Counted from the stretch's first letter, positions 11,339 to 24,450 are shown. The stretch: DNA of 64,000 nt from Flaccisagitta enflata (GCA_965153355.1 OZ231127.1:72230001-72294000), one strand, 5' to 3'. A program made the numbers and translations. The notes: generated by a model from the letters alone, not told the origin.

Positions 11339-11428
<90 letters not shown>

Positions 11429-11456
11429 CGACAACCGCAACGACAACAATAACAAT

Positions 11457-11528
<72 letters not shown>

Positions 11529-11531
11529 AAG

Positions 11532-11615
<84 letters not shown>

Positions 11616-11632
11616 AACAACAACAACAGACG
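11338..11632. repeat. (CAA)n microsatellite
   Basis: About 98 CAA units with a few GAC, AAT and CGC interruptions. Poly-N, poly-T and poly-Q frames across it are not genes. Confidence 0.95.
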
Positions 11633-12273
<641 letters not shown>

Positions 12274-12554
12274 GTGACAAACGAATAAAAAGACATATAA
12301 ACATTAAGGCCGACATTAACACAAAGAGCCAAAGACAAAGACGAGCGATAAAATGACAATAGAAGTGGCTCTAAGTGCCAGAGCAGAACACAAACAGGTA
12401 AAAGAAAAGACAGACAGACATAAGGAAACAAAAACAGAAAACAGGTTAGCCAGTAAGCGCGAGGGGGAGGCGAGCTTTAAACGCTCAGAAGTCACATAAA
12501 AAACTCTTCTAAAGCAAAGGCCTCCCTGCCTCCAGCTGACGTGAAAGAGAATAG

Positions 12555-12557
<3 letters not shown>

Positions 12558-12616
<59 letters not shown>
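12558..12616. repeat. (GA)n microsatellite
   Basis: About 29 GA units. Confidence 0.93.
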
Positions 12617-12618
<2 letters not shown>

Positions 12619-13068
12619 AAGGGAAGGGCGTGGAAGATTTTTTTTCTTTTTTTTTTCTCCTGCGGTAGTTAAGTGAATTTTGTTATCCACAACCAAACAT
12701 CAAACCCTGCTGCAAGTTTCCAGGCTTTTGAGCATTTTAGCCTGCCACTAACTTCGTTTTCATCAATCAACGGAACCGGGGGAGAAAAGGAAAAAAAAAA
12801 GAAGGGAAAATTGTTCAAACAAGTGGAAAATAAGACAAATAAAAGGAATTAAAAAAAGGTAAGAACGAAGCATCGAGGGGAAAGATGAATAGTCGATAAT
12901 GCGGGAGAAAACCTGTTTGGACGTATGGATTGCAACTTATGGCACATCTAGCCGAAATGAAAACTGTAGGGTTAGGATGATAACGATAGAGCACTTTCGC
13001 CCTCTCCTCTGTCTCTCTCTGTCTCTCTGTGTCTGTGTCTGTGTCTGTTTGTCTCTCACGCTATTTGT

Positions 13069-13072
<4 letters not shown>
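12617..13072. other. Non-coding stretch
   Basis: No recognised gene. CTCTGTCT and TGTCTGTG motifs begin at about 13000 and lead into the following CT array. Confidence 0.45.

Positions 13073-13156
<84 letters not shown>
13072..13156. repeat. (CT)n microsatellite
   Basis: About 41 CT units. Confidence 0.93.
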
Positions 13157-13159
<3 letters not shown>

Positions 13160-13297
13160 CTTCCTCCCTTCCCCCATCTTCGCTTTCTTCTTTTCTCTTA
13201 CCCATTCCTTGCAATTGTTAATCAAAACCCTGAATTTCCAGGCCTTGTTTGAAAGTGCACCAGGGAGGAGAGACAGTGATAGAACAGAAGAAATGCA

Positions 13298-13299
<2 letters not shown>

Positions 13300-13341
<42 letters not shown>
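13300..13341. repeat. (GA)n microsatellite
   Basis: About 20 GA units, opposite in orientation to the CT array 150 bp to the left. Confidence 0.92.
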
Positions 13342-13342
<1 letters not shown>

Positions 13343-13546
13343 AAAAGCTAGGACCAATCCCGGGCGCGCAATCAAATTTAATCTCTTCCATTTCATTAGA
13401 AATGCCACGCTTCCATCTCCACGCTTCTTATTCAAATACCTCTACTCTTATACCTTTCACGGTCCTTGTCCTGTTTTTCCACACTTACTGCTCTTGAGAT
13501 GCCTTACAATCAAGAAGACAGTGTCTATCCATATTTCTCAATACTA

Positions 13547-14300
13547 CAGTATGTTTTTTCTGAACTGATACGAAAGAAAATCTCATTACTCTGCAATGGA
13601 ACAAGATATTCAAAATCCGAAAAAAGCGCTAAATAGAGCTTGGTCTGCAGATTTTTCATGTTCTTTCTATGTGGCTTGTCATAGAATAGTGTTTCCACCA
13701 TATCATAACAAGTTAAGTCAGTGTTTTTTAGGAAAAATACCTAATTTATAAGCAAAATTCTCATCAAATCACTACCGCTTGGTGCTTATGATCCTGATTT
13801 TGATTCAAGATGCCGTAGTATATAATTTAAACTGACTTACTTCTCCAATTTGAGTGGGAAATATGTGTTGTTCAATTATCATCAACATTTCACTTCAAAA
13901 AATGTGGTTTTTTGCATGTTTTTACAAAAAATGCCTAATTTGTGATCCTGAACTTAAAATTGGTAATTTCTTCACAATAAAGAGGCAGAAAATGCATCTA
14001 TGATAAGTTTTCCTTTATGTAAGACCATTTCTAGAGTTTTGGCTTGATCTATAGAGAGCCAGCATGAATTCGAAATGATATACTTAAGAGATACTTTTTA
14101 AGAATTCATGCCATCTGAGAAATGGAAGTTTTGATTTACATAGAATGGGTGCCTATTTTCTGAAAGTTATGCATTATTCAATTCATGACCAAAAATCTGC
14201 AGACCAAACTCTATTTAGCGCTTTTTTCGGATTTTGAATATCTTGTTCCATTGCAGAGTAATGAGATTTTCTTTCGTATCAGTTCAGAAAAAACATACTG
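13547..14300. mobile_element. TA-flanked foldback element with CAGT termini, 754 bp
   Basis: The left arm 13547-13657 starts CAGTATGTTTTTTCTGAACT; the right arm 14191-14300 is its reverse complement with a single mismatch over about 110 bp. TA flanks both ends (13545-13546, 14301-14302). The 530-bp middle has no coding frame, but contains a smaller GCATGAATTC/GAATTCATGC inverted repeat. TA duplication with CAGT ends is typical of Tc1/mariner-superfamily MITEs. The near-perfect arms suggest recent insertion. Confidence 0.93.
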
Positions 14301-14302
14301 TA

Positions 14303-15273
14303 CCTTTCCTTGTGTCTCATAACTTCTTACTCGTGTGTCCCAAATTTCTTTGGCTATTTGCCTTCATCCCATGTACCTCTTTACTCCCTAAGTTCCTGTG
14401 CCTCTTGTTTCCCGTGTGCCTTCATGCTTCTAGGTTGCCGACAGCTCCGTGTTTCTTTAAGTTCCTTATCCTCAAGCCTATATTGTCACACACAGTCCAT
14501 TGTACCTCCTTGCTTCTGCCCGCGTGTCTTCAGACTTTCTTTCTCCCCTAACTTCCTTCAACACTCCCAGCATGTCACTAATTTCACACTTTTTATACAC
14601 ATCTTTTACATGTCGGCCCACTTAAGCCAAGCAAGGAAAAAGTACACGTTTCTCGATACTCCTACCGTAACGATTCCGCTTTACCCAGAAGTCTTGTTTT
14701 CGAGATGAAGCAAAAAGGCGACGTGGCGAAGAAACACGACATCTCTTCGACCTTCGCGACTTTCCAACAAAATTCGTTAAAAAACTGCCTTACAAGTAGT
14801 GTATAAAGCTGAAAATATACTCAAAATTCCATCTTGTCAATCTCCCCCCGACTGTAAATTTTCATCTCAATCAGTCGTTGGGAAGGGTCAAAATCATGTA
14901 AAAAAAGACCATCATCATTTTATTTCGTCATCTAAAAAATCGCTATCTCTGTCTCACTCTCTCTCATCGCCTCATATGTTTTGAATCCAAAGTTCAAGTG
15001 AATCAATTCTCCAGCTTCGGTCTTCATGTGTAACAACTTAAGAAAAGAATTTCTGTTAAAAAAAAATTGTCCACCCTTCACCATCAAGACAAAAATTCAT
15101 AGAAAGACTGAATCGTACTGAATATATTATTGCCATCGTAACCTAAGACTGATTGTCAAAGAGTTGGAAGTTACTGGGCACTGGGGCAGTTGGCACAAGC
15201 GCCACTCTTTGAGATAAAGAGCTATCTAGAACAGTCTCGGTTTCATCCTGCTCTGACAATCTGAACTCAAGAC
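14303..15273. other. Non-coding stretch left of the LINE ORF1
   Basis: Unremarkable sequence. The part from about 15100 may be the 5' untranslated region of the following ORF1 element, but its boundary cannot be seen. Confidence 0.4.
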
Positions 15274-16269
15274 ATGGAGATAATACAGAGTGATATTGTA
15301 AAACTGAAAAACAATGTGGAGAAGTTAATTAGCGTCATCGACAGCGTTAGCAGTCATCATTCTACTTTGAATGATTCGATCAATTTGCTTTCCAAAAAAA
15401 TGGAAAAACACATTACAAGTGCTGATTCCTTCAAAGCACAAGTGGTAAAGCATCAGGTTTCCTCTAAAACCGACTCTGAAGCCATTCAGAAGAAATCCAC
15501 CAAATTGCAACAACAGCTCGATGCGACTAAAACCGACTCTGAAGCCATTCAGAAGAAATCCACCAAATTGCAACAACAGCTCGATGCGATGAATTGCAAG
15601 TTTGAACAGGAGAAAAAAGAAATAAGGCGTATGAAAGATGAAATGAATACTAAGATGAATGCTATCGGAGAAAGAACCTCATCCACTGATGTCCAATTGC
15701 AACAGCTTCAGACCGAATTTCAAGCCATCAAAGCTAAAGTGGATGAAATTCAAAATTACGCCCAAAGTTCAACCAACTTAGCCACAACAGCAAATGGCAC
15801 ACCTGTGCAATTTCTTCCAGAGTGGGTCTTACGCGAAAGAAAGAAGAACAACACCATAATTTTTGGGCTACATGAAATGGATGACGACCTTGCAGTGATC
15901 AAATTGCTTGCTGCCGACTTGGAATTGGACCTGGATCCTTCTTGTGACATCGTCCATAATTTTCGTGTTGGAACATCAAACAATGGCAACGTGCGCCCCC
16001 TGGTGGTTAAATTTGCATGCTTGGAAAAAAAGAATGCAATGCTCCTGAAGGCAAAGAAGCTGAAAGGGATGGAAAAATGGAACGGGGTTGTTGTCACTCA
16101 CGACATGACAAAATTGGAATGTCAAGTGGAGAAAGCATGGGAGATGAAGCTACGACAAGATGCAGAGCAATTGAACAATTCTCTTACTGCGGATGAAAAA
16201 AGTGTCAAGTTTTTCAAAGTTATCGGCGGCCGTCGTGAGCGAAGAATAGCATGCTTTCCGATTAAATGA
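15274..16269 (+). CDS. LINE-type retrotransposon ORF1 protein, 331 aa
   Basis: The frame is intact. Residues 1 to about 165 are rich in K, E, Q and heptad-spaced hydrophobics (EIIQSDIVKLKNNVEKLISV and onward), predicting a coiled coil for multimerisation. Residues 64-105 hold a perfect tandem duplication of a 21-residue unit, TDSEAIQKKSTKLQQQLDA. From about residue 180 the pattern VLRERKKNNTIIFGL, then DIVHNFRVG, RPLVVKFA and a K-rich helix matches the RNA-binding RRM/C-terminal domain of ORF1 proteins of several non-LTR clades (transposase_22/L1 ORF1-like). Such proteins bind element RNA in a ribonucleoprotein. No ORF2 reverse transcriptase follows within 17 kb, so this is a lone ORF1 copy, an internally deleted element or a domesticated gene. 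The first ATG, GACATGG, is a fair start context. Confidence 0.8.
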   Translation: MEIIQSDIVKLKNNVEKLISVIDSVSSHHSTLNDSINLLSKKMEKHITSADSFKAQVVKHQVSSKTDSEAIQKKSTKLQQQLDATKTDSEAIQKKSTKLQQQLDAMNCKFEQEKKEIRRMKDEMNTKMNAIGERTSSTDVQLQQLQTEFQAIKAKVDEIQNYAQSSTNLATTANGTPVQFLPEWVLRERKKNNTIIFGLHEMDDDLAVIKLLAADLELDLDPSCDIVHNFRVGTSNNGNVRPLVVKFACLEKKNAMLLKAKKLKGMEKWNGVVVTHDMTKLECQVEKAWEMKLRQDAEQLNNSLTADEKSVKFFKVIGGRRERRIACFPIK

Positions 16270-17340
16270 CTCACTAACTTAGCGACCATAAGAGCACGAT
16301 GATCAAAACAGATTTTCTTTTTTTTCTCTCTACAAACGGTTTCTTAGTATCATAAAATCCTCAGTATTTGCTCAGAGAATAATCACTGATATTATTTGCA
16401 CTTATGAAAGCATCATATTTTCTAGTTGGATGTATTTATAGTCTTCATTTTTATATTTTGGAAAGTCGTTGAATTTTGGTGAAAATGCAACTTTTTTTTC
16501 ACTGAGTTATACTTTAGATTTTTAAAAACTAGTGACTGGTCAATTTTGAATATTTCTAACATGGAATTTTCAATTTTTAGAAGTTGCATGGTAACAATGC
16601 TCGCTTTTGGTTCTTAAGAACTACTGACTGGTTAGTTCTTTGCCACGTGCTTTTGGTTTTGAAGAACTACTGACTGGTTATTTTTCTTTGCCACATAATT
16701 GTAATTCTATCCAAACAGCTACCATCTCGATGAGCAACTCGTAAAAAGGTTGCTTCCTTTGGTAGCTTTACTTTTATATTATATTATTATATTAATAGCT
16801 CTGAGCAGACTCATCCCATTTCTTGCCCCACTACACACTCCAATTCTGTGGCTGTCTTTAAAACGGCGAGAAAAAAAAAAAGACTTATAAGTGCTTTTTA
16901 TAGCCGGCTCAATCGACTTGTTCATGTTCCCAGTTCTTTTTCTCCCATGCCACTTTCCCTTTCTTCCCGTCCGGAACGAGTTGTAAAACTTTCGCCATGA
17001 GTGCGTTCAACAGTTTTTTTTCTTCTGAAATTGCATGACAAAACTCAGTTTTTGGTTGAACAATAAATGGCAGAAAAGGATTGGCCATTAACAAACAAGT
17101 TGGCGGCATTGGATTATAATTCGAACTGAATGTCTCACATTTAAATTTGTTCGGTTATTAACCAGGGACACACAGGAATTGAAGAACCAAGATTAAAAAT
17201 TCTAAAATGGCCCGGTTCAAACTAATTCAATTTCTTCTTCAAATTAGGTCTGTACAAATGCTGATTTTATTGCCACCCCTCCTTTTGTGGGAAACTCTTT
17301 GCCCGACACCCACGCCTAATCTGCAAGGCAGCCTCCGAAA
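16270..17340. other. Possible 3' UTR of the ORF1 element and flanking DNA
   Basis: A motif AAGAACTACTGACTGGTTA is duplicated at 16617 and 16662, with a third diverged copy at 16526. A TATTATATTATTATATTAAT run lies at 16777 and an A run at 16869-16881 may be the element's tail. No other gene was recognised. Confidence 0.4.
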
Positions 17341-17344
17341 TTGC

Positions 17345-17745
17345 CGGCTGTTCAATTCTTCTACCTTCCCCCTCCCATTTCCCGGTGCGATGACTTACCC
17401 CTCTCCCTCCCATTTCCCGGTATGGTGACTTTCCCCTGCCACTCCCATTTCCCCGATGCAGTGGCTTACCCCTCACCTTCCCATTACCCGGTGTAGTGAC
17501 TTACCTTTCCACTCCCATTTCCCAATGCAGTGACTTACCTTTCCCCTCCCATTTCCCTGTGTGGTGACTTACCCCTCCATCTCCTTTCTCCTTGTGCGGT
17601 GACTTACCTCCCCTCTCCCATTTCCTGGTGCTGTAACTTACCCCTCCCATTTCCTGGCGCGATGACTTACCACCCCCTCCCATTTCCCAGTGCTATAACT
17701 TACCCCTCCCCCACCCATTTCCCGTCGCGGTGACTTCCCCATCCC
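17345..17745. repeat. Minisatellite of about 36 bp
   Basis: About eleven imperfect units of CTCCCATTTCCCGGTGCGAT followed by GACTTACCCCTCCC; almost all guanines sit in the GGTG(C)GGTGACTT core. Confidence 0.88.
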
Positions 17746-18690
17746 CCGCTCCCACATCGCCGGGGCAATCCCCTTGAAAATTGAAATTTCTTTCATTGAG
17801 CGTGCGTAAAATTTCGATCTTCATAGATTGGAATAAAAAAGGAATTTGAATGTCGTCCGAACTTAGCAGAAACGAGTGAAATATCAAATGAACACTTTTG
17901 CCCGCTTTCACCAAATTTTTAGTCAACTCTGAAATCGAAATACGATTGGTTCGTCAGTCTGTATCACTTTTGACTGACTGGTGTATAAAAGAAAATTCTC
18001 TCCATATCAATTTGTTATGTATGGAGTGGAGAACTGCAGATGGCACAGTTCTACCTCGCTATGACGAACCCAAAAGTAATGGAACGCCGTAACAGACAAA
18101 GACTTAGGTCCCTTCACACCATTTCTTGATTTTTCTCATTTTGACAATAGGAATCTGTCTAAAACAGATGACATTTAAGGGTTCCTTAACTTTCGCGGGG
18201 TTCAACTGTACGAAGATATCATCGAATAAGTTAGGAGCGGGCGGAAATGGAAGAATTTTTTTTTATGGCACGTACAACCCGAGAAAATAGGGAGGAGATA
18301 TTGCTGGAAGGAAAAAGGGAAACATCGGGAAAAATATAAAAGATTTAAACCTCAAAAGAAGCGATCAATGGAAAGATTAGAGCAGATTGAGTGAAGAGCA
18401 GGATGGTTTTCTCGGATGAAGGGTCACTTTGGGTTAGATTACGGACTCTCTATGGAGGCGCTTTGCACATGTGTTTGCGTGTCTGCAACTCATGCTGACA
18501 TAATCATTCTCGCTCAATAGAACTCTGTTCATCAAATCCATCTTTGGTCTAATCTGATTGATCATTGGGGAACAACTGAATAGCATTTCAACCCTCATTT
18601 TTCCCTTACACAACATTGAAATCATCATACGTTAACCATACGTTTCAGCTTGACACTGAGCTTCCAGAGGAAGGGGTAATTAGGTAAATA
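17746..18690. other. Non-coding stretch with a pogo-like terminus
   Basis: At 18193-18210 the sequence TTTCGCGGGGTTCAACTG followed by TA matches the inverted terminus seen at 33275 and 27989. A left partner was not found. No gene was recognised. Confidence 0.45.
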
Positions 18691-18699
18691 TAAGATTTG

Positions 18700-19085
18700 G
18701 AACGATGATTTCGAGGGGGTGGTTAAGGGGGACGGTTATACAAAATCATGGGGTTACGCAGACTGATGGGGGAAGGATTCAAGGGGGAAGGATTCAAGGG
18801 GGCGGTTACACGAAACAATAGCTTTGAGGGGTTTTGAATCATTACGCGGGTTGATAGGGGGAAGGATTCAAGAGGGGCGGTTACACGGAATGTTGGTTTT
18901 GAGGGGTTTTGAAGGGTTACATGGGCTGATAGGGGAAAGGATTCAAGAGGGGCGGTTACAGGGAATGATGGTTTTGAGGGGTTTTATAGGGTTACGCGGG
19001 CTGATAGGGGGAAGGAATCATGGGGGCGGTTACACGGAATTATGGCTTTGAGGGGTTTTGAAGGGTTATGCGGGCTGATGGGTTC
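18700..19085. repeat. G-rich minisatellite of about 74 bp
   Basis: Units with GAGGGGTTTTGAAGGGTTAC, GGGCTGATAGGGGGAAGGAT and TCAAGAGGGGCGGTTACACG recur at about 18828, 18900, 18976 and 19049, with shorter decayed units before. Confidence 0.88.
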
Positions 19086-20610
19086 AACAAATCCCGACCA
19101 TGAGGTCAAAATCTGAATGACGCAATCTTAGAGAAAGGTTGAAGACACGAGAAAGAAAAAAAAAGGTCGAAAACCAGCCAAAGAGATAGCAAAGAAAAAG
19201 AAAAAAAAAGATACGGGGGTTCAGAGGAAAGGAGAAAAAAAAAAGCAAAAGCAACGATAATAATGGGTTCAAAGTGTGAAAGGAGGAAAAAAAGCAAAGA
19301 TAATAACGGGGTTCAAGGCAAAAGCAAAAGCAGAAGAAAAAGCGAAAGCGAATACCTACGCGAAGGCAAAGGCGAAGGCAAAGACAACCACAAAGGCAAA
19401 GACAAAGGAAAAAGCTATCGTAAGGACAAAAACAAAAACATAGGCGAAGGGGAAGGCAAAAGCAAAGGTAAAAGGAAAGGTACAAAGTAAAGGAAGTGAT
19501 TGGGTCTAGGGAAGAAACAAAAAAGAAACAAAAGTTTCTAAAAACTTTTGTTCAAGGGGAAATGAAAACATGAAAGTAAAAGGCAGAAAAAGAGAGAAAG
19601 AGAAGTGTAAAACAAGAAGTAATTATGGATCAAGGAGGTTCATGTTATATGAAGAAAGGGACCAAATGGGGGTTCAAGGGAGAAGCAATAAAAAGAAGTG
19701 ACTTGAGCTTTGGGGGGCTACGAGATAAAATGAATACAAAAAAGAAATGGAAATATGGAAAAACGTGAAGAAGACTAGGTAAAGATTGAATGCAATGTAG
19801 AAGTAAAGAAGAAACAAGAAAAAAAAAGATAAGAAGGAAATAAGAACGAGAAAAAGTTAAGAGAGGAAGGAAACGGAGGAGGTAAAGGGAAGAGGAAGGG
19901 CGACTATCGGAAAAAAGTTAAGAATTCCAAAACCCAAATATTACCGAAAAAAAGAAGTATCGGAAGATAGGACGAATTAGGGCCAAAGGGCAGAGGGGGA
20001 AACTATATCATTTGGGTAGATTACGTAGGATGAAGTGGTGTGGGGAAGGGCAAAAGAGAAAACTATATCATTTGGGTAGAGGAAGTTGGGCAAAGGGCTA
20101 TGGGAAGGGCAAAAGGGGGGGGGGGACTTTACCATCTCGATAGAGGAAAAGGGTCAAAGTAGTGAAGAGAAAAGCAAAGGCTGGAACCATAGGACGGTGG
20201 GGCAAAAGAGTATGGGGAAGGGCAAAGGGAGAAACCATATTGCTTGGGTAGCGTAGGCGGGGCAATGGGGTGCGGCGAGAGGAGACGTCTACCTTAAAAG
20301 GAGAATGGGCTTCAGGAGAAACCATATCCATAAGGAGTGGCCCATGGTGATGACTGATGAATAATCGCAGTAAGGGGATAAGAAGATCATGTGCCAATGA
20401 CACTTTCGTTAAGCAGCTTTTAGAACAGGTTCGTCTTGCTCGGCTTACCTATCAAAACATTGCGGTATTTTTTCTGGGTCAAAGTTTGGAATCATTTTGT
20501 GGAAAGTCTGCGCGTAAATTCTCCGAAACTCATGAATCATCGAAATTTAAATGAAGAAAAAAAGCCTCTCCAAACACTTTTGAATTTCTCAATTGAAATC
20601 TTGATTTCTT
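19086..20610. other. Purine-rich non-coding region
   Basis: An AAGGCA/AAAGGC hexamer tract occupies about 19315-19490, and the remainder to 20330 is strongly purine-biased with recurring GGGGTTCAAGG and GGGCAAAGG motifs. These look like decayed minisatellites. No coding frame of note was found. Confidence 0.55.
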
Positions 20611-20611
20611 A

Positions 20612-20990
20612 AAAACAAGGCCAACACCTATAAGTCGCGTGCGAGATTTACAGGGTAAGAAGGCCTTAGAATGACTTAAAATGACTTAGAATGACTTAGA
20701 ACGACTTAGAATGACTTAAAACGTCCAAAAAGGACTTAAAATGTCTAAAAAACCTAACAACCAAAAATGACTTAAAATAACTTAAAATAACTTTGAATAA
20801 CTTAAAATGACTTAGAATGACTCAAAATGACTTAGAATAACTATTAATGACTAAAAAAGACTTAAAATGACCTAAGAGTTGACGCTTTATTACAAAAAAA
20901 GTAAAGTGTGACGGACGGACCGACGGACGGATGGACCGACGGACGGACCAACAAAGCGGGGTGTAGAGTCGCGTGCACGCGACTAAAAAA
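20612..20990 (+). mobile_element. Family 1 hairpin element expanded by a decamer array
   Basis: ACAAGGCCAACACCTATAAG and AGTCGCGTGCGAGATTTACA form the 5' block; the 3' end is AAGTGTGACGGACGG, a (GGAC) tract, AAAGCGGGGTGTAG and the perfect palindrome AGTCGCGTGCACGCGACT at 20967-20984, followed by AAAAAA. Between them (20655-20875) lies an imperfect ATGACTTAAA/ATGACTTAGA decamer array. The internal AGTCGCGTGC pairs perfectly with the distal hairpin arm GCACGCGACT. Confidence 0.75.
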
Positions 20991-21396
20991 AGATGAAAGA
21001 GAGAGGGGAAAAAAGATTTGACGAAATGCCGAGAAAATAATGTTTTTGATATTCCTCCCTCGGGAAAGGGGATGTATTATATGAATTGAAAAAAGACGCA
21101 CCCTTGTATAAATCAATAGAAGACCTTTACTTAAGTCACTTTGATTTTAATCAAACAAACTGATTTTGGAGATTTACAAAAAATCTTTCATTCTAGACCA
21201 ATCCCAGGTCTGTATCTCATACGGTTGAGAAGATACAGCCCGTAAATGCTAAAAACTGTTTTGCACAAATGCCACATTATTCTGATGGGTCTACAAAAAC
21301 GAATCTGGCAATGTTTTCATTCAAACGGAAAAAGATAGAAACGCCAGATTACCACCAAAGAAAAGAACCTTTGCAGGGCTTTTTAACAAAAAAAAA
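20991..21396. other. Non-coding stretch
   Basis: No feature was recognised. Confidence 0.4.
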
Positions 21397-21980
21397 TCAC
21401 AAAAAAAATCTTTCCACTTCGAAAATGAGCGTGGTTGTTGACTAGTTAAAGAATAACAGTTGATCGCAAGGCAATCAATATTAAGTGTGTGCATCCCCTG
21501 ACTGAATCACGGCCGCCATTTTTTCGGGTAGCGATTTCTTGAGCTTCTTCAGGTACTCTTAAGTGATGCTGTCCCAAACCATTCACGCCATTTTCTTGAT
21601 CTGCTCTTTCTCTATGTTTATACTTATAGCTCTAAAGAGACTCAACAAATCAGGGAAAAATAGGTGACATAAATGAAGTTCTTCAAATTTGCAAGCGGTC
21701 TACGCAAACCGCATCTGTCTAGCTCCATTTGTTTAGAAGTAATTAAGAAAAGTGTGAAGTGATATCATTTTAAGATTGTGTGGAATGGCAAAAGCGAAAT
21801 TCAAATATTTCATTCAAAGTTGAATAACTTTTGAACGCGTTGAGTTAGAGAGATGCGGTTTGCGCAGACTGCTTGCAAATTTGCAGAGCTTTAATTTCGT
21901 CACCAATTTTTTTAGGATTGGTCCAAAATAACCAGAGATATATGTTAAAATGTGCGGAAAGATTTTATTTGTGAAGATAG
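21397..21980 (-). mobile_element. Degenerate Tc1/mariner element, left end truncated (copy of 30098-30687)
   Basis: The segment from TCACAAAAAAAATCTTTCCA to GTGAAGATAG is nearly identical to 30111-30687, with only a handful of substitutions. The right terminus GTGAAGATAG is followed by TA (21981-21982), while the left CTATCT tip is lost. It keeps the same broken transposase C-terminus on the minus strand. Confidence 0.85.
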
Positions 21981-22123
21981 TATAATTATTTTTTCTTTGG
22001 AAACTTTTGATAGCAAAATCAATTATACAAAAGTGCGTCTTTTTTTTTAATTGTCTAGTATCATGGCGAAAAAAGGGGATGGTGATAGCATAGGAACAAG
22101 TATACAAGTGTAGGAGGGGAAAC

Positions 22124-22124
<1 letters not shown>

Positions 22125-22190
<66 letters not shown>
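22125..22190. repeat. (GA)n microsatellite
   Basis: About 33 GA units. Confidence 0.94.
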
Positions 22191-22194
<4 letters not shown>

Positions 22195-24450
22195 GATCCA
22201 ATGAAAACTGGAAAAATGGATAAAATGTTTAAGATTTGTTTTGGTTATCAACTGGTGGTCTCGAATTAAGAACAGAACGCCCATGAAGAGGAAGTTTTTA
22301 TTCAGTTGAAAAAAAAAGAGGAAAGAGAGAGAAAAGAGACGAGTATGAATTTATATGAAGCAGAAAAGGAGCGAATTTATGACGGTAAAATAACGAAAAT
22401 AGTACATAGCTCGTCTAGTTGTTCTCTCAATTCTCATGAATTGTAAATTTCTAGAAGACAAATGGTATTTTCAATGATCATGTCTGTTTGTCTGATGTCA
22501 GCAACGCCTGGTATAGAAATAACTAAAAAAAGTCAACTTATGATACCATATTTTTTCTAAAAAGCGCCCCCCCCAAAAAAAAGCGCCCCCCTCTTCTTTT
22601 TTTTTAGTGTTTCACTTTTCAGAAGAGATTTAAACAGAAATTTTGAGTAAAATAATGAAATAACACAACACAATGAGCCATTTTCAAAGACTTTTAAACA
22701 GATTTATGCAATGAATATCTCCATTTTGAGTCAAATTTAGCATTTTGGTAGCCTTTCATGCAAAAGATAGGCTGAATGAGAGTTCATCAACAATATAAAG
22801 GGGGCGCTAATTGGAGGGTTAAAAAGCAAAGTCATATTTTTTAGAAAAAATACGGTAATAATAGTGCATGTTTCATTAAAATGCACACTGGTACATGCAT
22901 CAATAGCGCAAACACAAACATGTGCAAGAGATACTTAACACGCTTTTAACTTTCAAAAGCTCCACGCGAAAAAATGCTACACGATAAAGTGAGAGCGTTC
23001 ATATGAGGCAAAACAATTTCGACTACATTGCACACATTTGAGATTACGCTGATCTTAAATCACTATCTCGTTGTGAGGTTTGTCACAGTTACTTGATTAC
23101 TTGCAGATGCATGGATTTCGATAAAAAAAAAGATATTGAGACAAACCAGTGGACAAACAAACCAACAGAATAACCGATGACTGACCAAAGAACTGCCTGC
23201 CTGCACAAAAAATTGTGAAACAAAAATGGAGTCTGAAATTTTTTTGATCCCCCCCCCCCCTAAAAAAAAAAAACCTCCAGTTGAGTCGCAAAATCGTTAA
23301 TCGTTCTGTTTTATGGAAAACTAAGAGTGGTTGATAATCTATACAACATGTCAACACTAGATATCTGTTCAATGGGATAGCAAAATGATAGTCTATATAA
23401 GAGTATATATGAGTATATAAGAGTATGATATGAGTATCAGCTCAAAACCATAGCAACGCGGACAAAATAGAATATCAGCTCAACGCCATAGCAATGTGAT
23501 AGATAATCTGTAAATCCATGACAACGTAAAACATCAGCTCAAAACCATAGCAACATAATAGATAATCTAAAGTTATACTTTATGGAAGTCAAGATGGTCT
23601 TTACGCAATGTCATTTTCAAGTCTAATGGGTAGCCACGGTAATGTGAGAAATGATCGTAACGCCAGAAAAACCCCATGTATTACCAAAAGCCGACAAAAA
23701 TCTATTTTCGATCTGCGTTGATATGTTTTCAATAAAAGTCAGATGAGATGAAAAAGGAATCAACTTCTTGAGTAAAAAAAAAAAAAGAAAAAAAAACAAA
23801 CAAATGCTCCATGAATCTAGTTGATGCGTCAGACTGGCTTTTAGAGATATAAATGAAGCCAATGAAGGGGGGGGGGCGGTGGAGACGAGTGGTGAAAGAC
23901 AGTGGGGAAAGGGGGAGGGGTGAGTGACGAAAGACAGTGGAACATTCAGGGATGATGTGTGGAAGACGTGGGGGTGGGGGGAATAGCAGCGAGTGACGAA
24001 AGACCGAGGAAAGCAAATTCCATTTTTCATAAACTTTCTAACTCATCATAATTCTTTTCGATATTCGCGCCGAATTTCGCTCTGACATTTGCCAACCAAA
24101 AAAAAAAAAAAAAAAAAAAAAGAAGGAAAAAGAAGAAAAATATAAAAAAAGAACACAAAAAAGAATAGAAAATGAAAACTCGACTTAAAAGAAGAGAAGA
24201 GATAGGAGAAAGGTAATGAGGAGCATATGAATGGAAAATGGACTGTCGGTATCTTCGAGGGACGTGGATGCGGTTGACAGCTACCCATTTGATGGGTGGG
24301 AATTGTTACAAGTATCTTTACTAGAGAATGGACGCGTAAGTGGAAGCGGAGATGGCGAAACCGGTAAAAAGAATTCGTTTATTCCAACACTTAAGTACTA
24401 TCTCGCCTTCTCTGTCCATGTATCTTAACGTTCTTACTTTTTTCTTTTCT
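22191..24450. other. Non-coding stretch with short repeats
   Basis: At 23425-23560 the motif AATATCAGCTCAAAACCATA (with AGCAACG and GATAATCT) recurs imperfectly about three times. Homopolymer tracts lie at 23250, 23775 and 24102. No gene was recognised. Confidence 0.5.
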
